Origin: Deltaproteobacteria bacterium
GTDB taxonomy: Bacteria; Desulfobacterota; Desulfarculia; Adiutricales; Adiutricaceae
Reading direction: 5' to 3'
Assembly (NCBI GenBank): GCA_031257955.1
Contig: JAIRNQ010000092.1
Location: 1 to 9,978 of the forward strand
DNA: 9,978 nt
A program made the translations under genes and the position numbers. Under the pieces are notes generated by a model. That model saw nothing but the letters and a program-made list of their open reading frames with translations, made no database searches and had not been told where the DNA came from. How positions within the stretch are numbered: position 1 is the stretch's first letter; the number at the start of each line of letters is the position of its first letter. Of this stretch, positions 1 through 5,763 are shown in pieces.

Positions 1-83
1 CAACCGGGCCCATACCCTGGGCCAGCGATTGGACCCCCGGCCCCGTTCCGGCGCCGGCTTCCCTCTCGCCCGCCTGGCCCTCG

Positions 84-1433
84 GTGGCCGCGGCCGAACC
101 GGCATATTACTCGCCGACCCTCGTCCCCGACCAAGGCACCGCCGCGGGACCGCCCGCCCTTCCCGGCGGACCGGCCGCCCCATTGGGCGCGATTCCGGCC
201 TTGGCCCCGCCGCCTTACGTGGGGCCGTTTTCCGTCGAAAAGATCCGTGGGGACTTTCCCATCCTGGCCACCAAAGTGGACGGGGGACTCCCGCTGATCT
301 GGTTCGACAACGCCGCCACCACCCAAAAGCCCCAGGCGGTCATCGACCGGCTGGCCCGTTACTACTCCGAGGAGAACTCCAACGTCCACCGGGGGGCCCA
401 CTACCTGGCCACCAAAGCCACAGAGGCTTACGAGGAAGCCAGGCGCAAGGTGGCCGGCTTTATCGGCGCCCCGGGCCCGGAAAACGTCGTCTTCGTCAGG
501 GGCACGACCGAAGGGGTTAACCTGGTGGCCCAGGCCTTCGTCGGTCCCAGGCTCGGTCCCGGGGACGAGATCGTCCTCACCGAGCTTGAACACCACGCCA
601 ACATAGTTCCCTGGCAGATACTGGCCCATAGCAAAGGGGCCTATATCAAGGTCCTCCCCATAGACGACCGCGGCCAGCTTATCCTAAGCGCCTTACCGGG
701 GCTCATAAGCCCAAGAACCCGGGTCATTTCCTTGGCCCATGTCTCCAACGCCTTGGGCACGGTGACCGAGCTCACGGAAGTGATCTCCATCGCCAAATCC
801 CTGGGGATTCCCGTGGTGGTCGACGCCGCCCAATCGATAGCCCACGTGCCGTTGGACGTTAAAGCCCTGGGCGCCGATTTTTTGGTCTTCTCGGGCCACA
901 AGATCTACGCCCCCACCGGCATCGGGGTGGTCTACGGGACCAGCCAGGCCCTGGACGAGGCCCAGCCCTGGCAGGGCGGCGGGAACATGATAACCGACGT
1001 CACCTTTGAGAAAACCCTCTATCGCGAGCCGCCGGTTAAGTTCGAGGCCGGCACGGCCAACATCGCCGGGGCCGTGGGCCTGGGGGCCGCCCTCGACTAC
1101 GTGGGCGGCCTGGGGCTGGATCGGATTGCCCTTTATGAGGAGTCCCTACTCCATTACTTGGCCGAAAGGCTTTCGAGCATACCGGGCCTTACCATAATCG
1201 GGACCCCGGCCAAACGGGCCGGCGTCGTCTCCTTCGTGCTGGCCAACCGGACCGTGGCCGAGGTGGGCGCCCACCTGGCCAAATACGGCGTGGCCCTACG
1301 GGCCGGGCACCACTGCGCCCAGCCGGCCGTCAGGCACTTTGGCTTGGAAGGCACGGTCAGGCCCTCTCCGGCCTTTTACAACACCCCGGCCGAGATCGAC
1401 AGTTTCATCGAGATCCTGGGCCTCCTGGTTTAA
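84..1433 (+). CDS. sufS: Cysteine desulfurase, SufS type (group II)
   Basis: PLP-dependent enzyme that removes sulfur from L-cysteine as a protein persulfide (with release of alanine) for Fe-S cluster assembly; cytoplasmic. Visible marks are the early motif DNAATTQKP, the PLP-binding lysine in SGHKIYAPTG (K273 counted from GTG 84) and the persulfide cysteine in RAGHHCAQP (C411). The K-to-C distance of 138 residues equals that of E. coli SufS (K226, C364), and the group II end R-x-S-x-AFYNT is present as RPSPAFYNT. The protein is 449 aa against about 406 in the family; the excess is a Pro/Ala/Gly-rich stretch of about 46 residues at the front. The start is uncertain. GTG at 219 would give an E. 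coli-like N-terminus, GTG at 84 is the outermost start seen, and the frame stays open to the left edge, so the gene may begin outside the window. No clear Shine-Dalgarno precedes either GTG. The next gene makes the cysteine precursor, which fits. Confidence 0.93.
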   Translation: MAAAEPAYYSPTLVPDQGTAAGPPALPGGPAAPLGAIPALAPPPYVGPFSVEKIRGDFPILATKVDGGLPLIWFDNAATTQKPQAVIDRLARYYSEENSNVHRGAHYLATKATEAYEEARRKVAGFIGAPGPENVVFVRGTTEGVNLVAQAFVGPRLGPGDEIVLTELEHHANIVPWQILAHSKGAYIKVLPIDDRGQLILSALPGLISPRTRVISLAHVSNALGTVTELTEVISIAKSLGIPVVVDAAQSIAHVPLDVKALGADFLVFSGHKIYAPTGIGVVYGTSQALDEAQPWQGGGNMITDVTFEKTLYREPPVKFEAGTANIAGAVGLGAALDYVGGLGLDRIALYEESLLHYLAERLSSIPGLTIIGTPAKRAGVVSFVLANRTVAEVGAHLAKYGVALRAGHHCAQPAVRHFGLEGTVRPSPAFYNTPAEIDSFIEILGLLV

Positions 1434-1560
1434 CCACCCGCCCCGCCCCGGCCCGCCGGGGCTTCGATTTCTGAAAAGCGCCCCGGTTCCCCCAAGCCCG
1501 CGGGTCGCCGCTCAGAACCGGCGCCCCGATCCCCCACCCGACAGTGCCTCCGTCCCGGGG

Positions 1561-1600
1561 GGTCGGGGCCCGACCTGCCGCCGTTTTTGGAAACGGCGGC
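1561..1600. other. Two adjacent inverted repeats between sufS and the acetyltransferase gene
   Basis: GGTCGGG at 1561-1567 pairs with CCCGACC at 1569-1575 around a single G. Immediately after, GCCGCCGTTT at 1577-1586 pairs perfectly with AAACGGCGGC at 1591-1600 over a TTGG loop (10 bp). No T-run follows, so this is not a canonical intrinsic terminator. It sits 64 bp ahead of the acetyltransferase start and could be a transcript-stabilising hairpin, an operator or a leader element. Only the structure is seen; the role is open. Confidence 0.55.
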
Positions 1601-1651
1601 GCCGCCCTTCCCTATTCCGCCCAGCCCAGAGCCGGCACCCGCCCCGGCCCC

Positions 1652-1657
1652 AAAGGT
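1652..1657 (+). promoter_or_regulatory. Ribosome binding site deciding the acetyltransferase start
   Basis: AAAGGT lies 6 nt ahead of GTG 1664. The same frame is open further upstream to a GTG at 1544, but that stretch is Pro/Arg/Gly-rich and runs through the inverted repeats, so 1664 is the better start. Confidence 0.5.
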
Positions 1658-1663
1658 ATCCGC

Positions 1664-2611
1664 GTGACCAAAAAACAGCAAGAGTCTTCCGGCATCGGCC
1701 CCATAGTCAAAGGCATCTTGACCAATTACGAGGAATATCCCTCCCTCATCAAGGTCGGCGCGGCCAACCAAATTAACAAAGAAATAATCATTGACGTTAT
1801 TTACAAGCTAAGATCCCTAATCTTTCCAGGTTTTTTTAGCCAAAAGCCCCTAAAGCCCGACTATCTGGTTTATCATGTCGGAAACTTGGTGGAATACGTC
1901 CAGTACCATCTACAAAAACAAATCCGCCGGGCCTACAACCAAGAGCCCATCGACCGCCGGACCCTGACCGGGCCGGAAACGGTCACCCGGGTCTTTCTGG
2001 AGCGCCTGCCGGCCATCCGGGACCTTCTGGCCACCGACGTCGAAGCCGCCTACGACGGGGATCCGGCCGCCTTCAACCACGACGAGGTTATCCTCTCTTA
2101 CCCGGGCATCTTCGCCACCACCGTCAACCGCTTGGCCCACGAGCTCTATCTTCTGGGCGTCCCGCTCATTCCCCGGATGATGACCGAATACGCCCACGGC
2201 GTGACCGGCATCGACATCCATCCCGGGGCCAGCATCGGCCACCATCTCTTCATCGACCACGGGACCGGCATCGTCATAGGCGAGACCACCGTCATCGGCA
2301 ACCACGTCAAAATCTACCAGGGCGTTACCCTGGGGGCCCTCTCCACCCGCGGCGGCCAGCTGCTGGGCGGGGTGAAACGCCACCCCACCATCGAAGATCA
2401 CGTGACCATCTACTCCGGGGCCTCCATCCTGGGCGGCGCCACCGTGATCGGCGAGGGCGTGGTCATAGGCTCCAACGCCTTCATCACCAAAAGCATCCCG
2501 GAAAAAACCAAGGTCAGCGTCAAAAACACCGAACTCCAGTTCATCTCCAACGCCAAAAAAGATCCCGCCCCCGAGTCCCTCCAGGAGGAGTTTTGGGATT
2601 GGGTCATCTGA
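1664..2611 (+). CDS. cysE: Serine O-acetyltransferase, long EpsC-like form
   Basis: Transfers acetyl from acetyl-CoA to L-serine, giving O-acetylserine for cysteine synthase; cytoplasmic. The 315-aa protein has an alpha-helical N-terminal part (about residues 1-165) and a left-handed beta-helix of hexapeptide repeats (about 180-290) containing IDIHPGASIG, IDHGTGIVIGETTVIG and GVTLGALSTRGG. The catalytic pair of E. coli CysE (D143, H158, 15 residues apart) is present as D184 and H199. The chain ends in WDWVI; a C-terminal isoleucine is what CysE enzymes insert into the active site of cysteine synthase, so complex formation is plausible. It is longer than the classical 273-aa CysE, as in the EpsC-like group. 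It follows sufS by 230 bp on the same strand. Codons around 1771-1830 are unusually AT-rich for the gene (18 G+C in 60 bases). Confidence 0.92.
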   Translation: MTKKQQESSGIGPIVKGILTNYEEYPSLIKVGAANQINKEIIIDVIYKLRSLIFPGFFSQKPLKPDYLVYHVGNLVEYVQYHLQKQIRRAYNQEPIDRRTLTGPETVTRVFLERLPAIRDLLATDVEAAYDGDPAAFNHDEVILSYPGIFATTVNRLAHELYLLGVPLIPRMMTEYAHGVTGIDIHPGASIGHHLFIDHGTGIVIGETTVIGNHVKIYQGVTLGALSTRGGQLLGGVKRHPTIEDHVTIYSGASILGGATVIGEGVVIGSNAFITKSIPEKTKVSVKNTELQFISNAKKDPAPESLQEEFWDWVI

Positions 2612-2628
2612 CCCAACCCCCAATCCCA
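2594..2628 (+). terminator. Alternative stem-loops across the acetyltransferase stop codon
   Basis: TGGGATTGGG at 2594-2603 pairs perfectly with CCCAATCCCA at 2619-2628 (10 bp, 15-nt loop). A second hairpin, TTGGGTC at 2599-2605 with GACCCAA at 2610-2616 (7 bp, 4-nt loop), shares bases 2599-2603, so only one can form at a time. The stop codon TGA (2609-2611) lies within the structures. No T-run follows, so termination would be Rho-aided or absent. The structure is certain and the terminator role is a guess. Confidence 0.4.
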
Positions 2629-3123
2629 GCGCCTATACCCAGCTCCCCCATGGCCCCCTCCGGTCCCCGGCGCCCCGCCCGTGGCCCTACGCCCCCGTCC
2701 GGGGCCTCGCCCTACCCGTCCGAGGCCAGCCCGCCCGCTGGCCACCAAAGCGCCACCTTCCGGCCAAACTGGCCCCCCTCCCGCCCATGTCCAGGCTTTC
2801 CCCGGACCATTGGTCCTTCGTCTCCCGGCTTTTCCGGAAGCGTCGGACCATTTTCGTCCCCCAAGCGATCCAAATCTACCCGCCCGCGGGTAAATACGTA
2901 GCGCTGGCCCAGGTCGCCAAAGCCCACCCCGGTCGGTCAGGCCGGGGACGACAAAAAAAATCGTCGCCCGCCGAAAGATCCACAATGACACAACCAAACC
3001 TCACAAAGTCCTTAAGGTATGCTCAATTTTGGCCCCGTCCCTGACTTTTGGCCCAGGCCAATCCTGGCCGTAAGGTGATTTTTTTTGCCAAAACCGCCCG
3101 ACCTTTCCCCCAACCCGACCCGG
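2629..3123. other. C-rich intergenic region with many short inverted repeats
   Basis: No gene is supported here. The + strand is heavily C-biased (2641-2700 has 36 C and 14 G). Perfect inverted repeats seen: GGCCTCG 2703-2709 with CGAGGCC 2721-2727; GGACCA/TGGTCC 2804-2816 around one T; TACCCGC/GCGGGTA 2877-2892 around CC; CCCCGG 2927-2932 with CCGGGG 2942-2947; TTGGCC/GGCCAA 3048-3061 around CA. A run of eight T at 3079-3086 lies 11 nt past a weak 5-bp hairpin (3053-3067). The region ends at a sigma-54 promoter, so some of these palindromes could be sites for its activator. Pro-rich open frames here look like by-products of C richness. Confidence 0.5.
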
Positions 3124-3141
3124 CTGGCACGATCGTTGCGA
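3124..3141 (+). promoter_or_regulatory. Sigma-54 (RpoN) promoter match
   Basis: CTGGCACGATCGTTGCGA fits the -24/-12 consensus TGGCAC-N5-TTGC exactly, with the invariant GG (3126-3127) and GC (3138-3139) separated by the required 10 nt. The predicted start site is about 3151, giving a leader of roughly 168 nt before the repeat-protein gene at 3319. Sigma-54 promoters need an enhancer-binding activator, usually at an inverted repeat upstream; the palindromes at 3048-3061 and 2877-2892 are candidates. Sequence match is strong; activity is inferred. Confidence 0.6.
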
Positions 3142-3268
3142 TATATTATTCCCGCGAGGCGAAAACGGGTCCAATGCCTCAAAGAGACATTCAAAGCCAA
3201 TCCTTGAAACCCAACAATTTATTTACCAAAAAATTTATCAAAACTAAAATAGACTTTACTTTCAAAGG

Positions 3269-3297
3269 TTGACTAAAATAGCAAAAGATGATATTTA
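3269..3297 (+). promoter_or_regulatory. Sigma-70-like promoter candidate
   Basis: TTGACT (3269-3274) and TATTTA (3292-3297) are separated by 17 nt, close to the -35/-10 consensus. It lies in an AT-rich stretch just ahead of the gene at 3319 and would leave a leader of about 15 nt carrying the ribosome binding site AGAGGA (3306-3311). With the upstream sigma-54 match it suggests dual promoters. Confidence 0.45.
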
Positions 3298-3318
3298 CGG
3301 TCAACAGAGGACGGAAAA

Positions 3319-3915
3319 ATGACAAAATTACTCGCTCCGGCTATTTTCCTAGCCATAATCGCCCTAGCCATTCCCGCCTTGGCCCAAGCCCAAAACGGCC
3401 GTTCCCGAGGCGATCGCCAGGACCAAAGCGTCAACGAAAATGAGGAGTACCTGAAGCGCCAACGCCAAAACCAAGGCCAGAACGTCGAAAGGCATCGGGC
3501 GCCCAGCGGCGAACGGAGAATGAACCGGGGCCGGGCCGGCCGCGACAACGGCGGCCAAGTGAACCGCCAAACTACCCGCCACAACGACAACGGCCAAGTG
3601 AACCGCCGAAGTTCCCGCCGCGACGACGGCCAAGTCAACCGCCGGGCTTCCGGCCGCGACAACGGCCAAGTGAACCGTCTGGACCATAGGCATCCCGGCT
3701 TTGACTGGGAAATCCGACCTAGCCGCGGCCTTCCCCCCGGCCGCCCGGTCCATTACTTCACTATCGGCGGGAGCATGCATCCCGAATGGCATGAGGAGAA
3801 TATGATTTACGTTCCTTTCGACTCTGAACCGGGAACTTACTACGATCCGCAAACGAATATATTCTACGAGCCGGTACCGCAATCTGACTACGAAACCGAG
3901 CCGGAAGCTTACTAA
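3319..3915 (+). CDS. Exported repeat-containing protein, function unknown
   Basis: I do not recognise this 198-aa protein. Residues 1 to about 24 form a clear Sec signal peptide (short basic start, hydrophobic core, cleavage likely after AQA), so it is exported. Residues about 25-75 are rich in Arg, Gln, Asn and Glu. Residues about 79-119 hold four copies of GQVNR spaced 12-13 residues apart. The C-terminal third is Pro/Tyr/Glu-rich (for example EPGTYYDPQTNIFYEPVPQ) and would be acidic, against a strongly basic middle. The start is supported by AGAGGA 8 nt upstream. The gene has its own candidate promoters and stands apart from the cysteine genes. The frame continues after the stop into a plausible tail (see the next features), so the encoded protein may be a truncated form. 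Confidence 0.75.
   Translation: MTKLLAPAIFLAIIALAIPALAQAQNGRSRGDRQDQSVNENEEYLKRQRQNQGQNVERHRAPSGERRMNRGRAGRDNGGQVNRQTTRHNDNGQVNRRSSRRDDGQVNRRASGRDNGQVNRLDHRHPGFDWEIRPSRGLPPGRPVHYFTIGGSMHPEWHEENMIYVPFDSEPGTYYDPQTNIFYEPVPQSDYETEPEAY
3553..3677 (+). repeat. Four in-frame tandem repeats encoding GQVNR
   Basis: The near-identical unit GGCCAAGTGAACCG occurs at 3553-3566, 3592-3605, 3628-3641 (one C for G) and 3664-3677, at steps of 39, 36 and 36 bp. Steps are multiples of three, so copy number can change without breaking the frame. The spacers encode Arg-rich variable segments. Confidence 0.8.
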
Positions 3916-4047
3916 AAAACCGAACCGGATTACTCCTAACCCACGCCCAGCTTTAACTTTGGCGTCAGCGACGGATACGGTACCAACTATAACGCCGGGA
4001 TCGGCGGTGGCGGCTTCAACTTAAACGTCGGGGGCTTACCCTTCTAA
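3916..4047 (+). pseudogene. Cut-off C-terminal tail of the repeat-protein gene
   Basis: Reading on in the frame of the upstream gene past TAA 3913-3915 gives KTEPDYS, a second TAA (3937-3939), then 35 residues rich in Gly, Asn and Phe (starting PTPSFNFGVS, containing GIGGGGFNLNVGG) up to TAA 4045-4047. The segment between the stops continues the Tyr/Glu/Pro pattern at the protein's end, and the last part has the alternating look of a surface or beta-rich tail. No other start or ribosome binding site explains it. Two nonsense substitutions in a once longer gene of about 242 codons is the simplest reading; programmed readthrough or sequencing error are alternatives. Confidence 0.5.
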
Positions 4048-4070
4048 ATCGCCCTTATGGCCAAGAACAA

Positions 4071-4100
4071 CGGTTTAGGCTACCCGTATAGCCTAAACCG
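4071..4100. terminator. 12-bp perfect hairpin after the repeat-protein gene
   Basis: CGGTTTAGGCTA (4071-4082) and TAGCCTAAACCG (4089-4100) form a perfect 12-bp stem with a 6-nt loop. It lies 23 nt past the TAA at 4047, which is where a terminator would belong if the gene originally ended there. No T-run follows on either strand. Confidence 0.45.
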
Positions 4101-4220
4101 TCAAGCCCAAAAGATATCCGATCAGAGTTAAATGAAACCCTAAGTTTTTCCGGCTTCGGAATTACTGGTTTAAAAGGACTCGGCATGGCTTTAGGCCTTG
4201 CCGGACATAGACCCGAAAAG

Positions 4221-4225
4221 AGGAG
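4221..4225 (+). promoter_or_regulatory. Ribosome binding site deciding the start at 4231
   Basis: AGGAG lies 5 nt ahead of ATG 4231. A TTG at 4198 in the same frame would add 11 residues in front of the signal peptide and has no comparable site, so it is rejected. Confidence 0.75.
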
Positions 4226-4230
4226 TTTTT

Positions 4231-5571
4231 ATGAAATATCTTGTTTTAATCGCTGGCGCGTTTATCCTTTTCGCCTCGGGCCCGTTCGACCAGGGCTTGT
4301 TCGCCCAGGGTTTTTCGGCCTCCGATTTCTTGCCTCCGGCCCAAGCGGGTTCCAACGCCGAAGCCGACAAATTATTGAAGGTCCAAGAACCGACAGCCGT
4401 CGCGACGGAGACCGGGCCGATAACCGACAAGGAAGCCTTTAAGGCCGCCAACCCCCAGGACGCCATTAACGCCTATATCGCCCAGGGCGCCAAGTCCGGT
4501 TTCACGGAATTGATATTCCCAAGCGGCTTCGGTTTCGCCGCCACTGGCTCTGGGATTTACCGGCAATTCGATAACCCCACGGCCACGAGGATTAACCAGC
4601 GAAACGCTTACAACAAGGCCTTCGTGGAAGCCAAGAAAAACCTAACCGAGGGCCTTTACGGCCTCTCCAACAATGGCAAAACCATCATCGGCGATTACAT
4701 GGCCAACATCGACACCCAAAGCCGCACCCTGACCAACAGTTTGGATCTTTCGTCAGAATCCATCGAACAAAAGGTGGAAGGGCTTATACGGGGCTTCGTG
4801 GTATACCACGTCCGCGACGATTTTGAGAACTCGACCGTGTATGTCACCATAGTCACCACCCCCAAAACCAGGGGCCATTTTGAACGCCCGGACAGTTCCA
4901 CGATTATCGCCGAAAACTCCATAGACGGCCTGAACGAGGCTATTACCCAAATCAAAAATGGTCTGGTGTCGCCGGTTGGCGGAATGACCGTGTTTGTCCC
5001 TTCCACGGGCGAGATGGCCTATGTTGGCTTTGGCAGCGCCGTTATCCGTTTTGACAACGACAAAGCCCTTCAAGCCAAGCATAACCTTAACGCGGAAAAG
5101 CTGGCCAGGGCCAGGGCCACAGATTCCCTTTGCGGTTTCATAGTGGGCGACACAATCGGCGCTTCCTATAAAACTGACAACCAAATATCGGATATGGTTA
5201 AGGATTTTGACGCGATTAACTCGGGCGATCCCCTCCTGTCCCTCAAAAGCGACTCGCCAAACTACAAGGCCTTGTCCGAGAGGAAACAAGCTTTCTTGTC
5301 GGAAGAGAGTTCATCGTCGATAATAGCCAGCCTGCGCCAAGGTACTTTGCCCCCCGGCACGAAAACCGAGAGTTGGATTGACAAAACCAGCGCCTTCGCC
5401 TATGCCTTGTCGGTATATTTGCCGAGCGCTAGCGAAAGGGCCTCTAAAGCCAGGGAAAATATGTTGGACGGGCAGATTATTGGGACGCCGAAACAAAACC
5501 GACCCGCCCCAAAGCAACCGCCAGCCACGGCCGGCCCCAGCGGCACGGTACAAGACTATGAAGTTCTTTAA
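4231..5571 (+). CDS. Exported protein with two LPP20/FlgT-like modules, function unknown
   Basis: A 446-aa protein I cannot name. It starts with a signal peptide (hydrophobic core LVLIAGAFILFAS, cleavage probably near residue 26), so it is exported. Residues about 100-212 follow the layout of LPP20/FlgT-N type domains: an Ala/Lys-rich helix (RNAYNKAFVEAKKNL), a variable stretch, a segment before a turn (EQKVEGLIRGFVVYHV) and a strand (TVYVTIVTTP). A second, similar layout appears at about 285-410 (AEKLARARATDSLCGFIVG, then LPPGTKTESW and AFAYALSVYLP). This resemblance is by pattern only. The tail (about 418-446) is Pro-rich. It has an AGGAG site and heads a run of exported-protein genes; its last codons overlap the ATG of the next ORF at 5558, suggesting translational coupling. 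GC content is even and high, unlike the genes after it. Confidence 0.8.
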   Translation: MKYLVLIAGAFILFASGPFDQGLFAQGFSASDFLPPAQAGSNAEADKLLKVQEPTAVATETGPITDKEAFKAANPQDAINAYIAQGAKSGFTELIFPSGFGFAATGSGIYRQFDNPTATRINQRNAYNKAFVEAKKNLTEGLYGLSNNGKTIIGDYMANIDTQSRTLTNSLDLSSESIEQKVEGLIRGFVVYHVRDDFENSTVYVTIVTTPKTRGHFERPDSSTIIAENSIDGLNEAITQIKNGLVSPVGGMTVFVPSTGEMAYVGFGSAVIRFDNDKALQAKHNLNAEKLARARATDSLCGFIVGDTIGASYKTDNQISDMVKDFDAINSGDPLLSLKSDSPNYKALSERKQAFLSEESSSSIIASLRQGTLPPGTKTESWIDKTSAFAYALSVYLPSASERASKARENMLDGQIIGTPKQNRPAPKQPPATAGPSGTVQDYEVL

Positions 5572-5763
5572 GATTGTTTTTGCGCTATTTATCGCCAACT
5601 GGGCCTTGGGCGGCTTCGCCCAGGCCCAGAATGCCCAGCCTTAACTGCGGCCCCAGCGGCACGGTACGAGACTATGAAGTTCTTTAAGTTTGTTTTTGCG
5701 CTACTTATCGCCAACTGGGCCTTGGGCGGCTTCGCCCAGGCCCAGAATGCCCAGCCTTACCTG
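5532..5763 (+). repeat. 116-bp direct tandem duplication
   Basis: Bases 5532-5647 and 5648-5763 are two adjacent copies of a 116-bp unit differing at four positions that I could find. The unit contains the last 12 codons of the 446-aa gene plus the first codons (the signal peptide) of the following gene. In the first copy the codon after QP is TAA; in the second it is TAC, so only the second copy opens into a full gene. Because 116 is not a multiple of three, the copies are in different frames. Confidence 0.92.
5558..5644 (+). CDS. 28-codon ORF consisting only of a signal peptide
   Basis: The first duplication copy encodes a 28-residue peptide beginning MKFFKIVFAL and ending AQAQNAQP, then TAA. 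It is nearly identical to the signal peptide of the gene at 5674 and ends at the expected cleavage zone, so no mature protein would remain. Its ATG overlaps the end of the 446-aa gene by 14 nt, and its stop lies 29 nt before the next ATG. It may be a non-functional duplicate, or it may pass ribosomes on to the downstream gene, which lacks a good ribosome binding site. Confidence 0.35.
   Translation: MKFFKIVFALFIANWALGGFAQAQNAQP

Noticed and set aside
1910..2623. 237-codon open frame on the - strand
   Set aside because: It lies opposite the acetyltransferase gene, has the Gly/Asp/Val-rich composition expected of an antisense shadow in GC-rich DNA, and shows no family motif.
2593..2901. 102-codon Pro/Ser-rich open frame on +
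   Set aside because: It overlaps the end of the acetyltransferase in another frame, has no supported start, and its composition just reflects the C-rich strand.
3053..3086. Hairpin plus T8 run as an intrinsic terminator
   Set aside because: The stem is only 5 bp and the T-run begins 11 nt after it, too far for a standard terminator.
3553..3677. Regular repeats as a possible CRISPR array
   Set aside because: The units are only 14 bases, spacers are related to each other, and the spacing keeps an open reading frame, so this is a coding repeat.
4186..4201. Second possible sigma-54 promoter (TGGC ... TTGC) before the gene at 4231
   Set aside because: The GG to GC spacing is 11 instead of 10 nt, which sigma-54 does not tolerate well, and the CA after TGG-C is missing.
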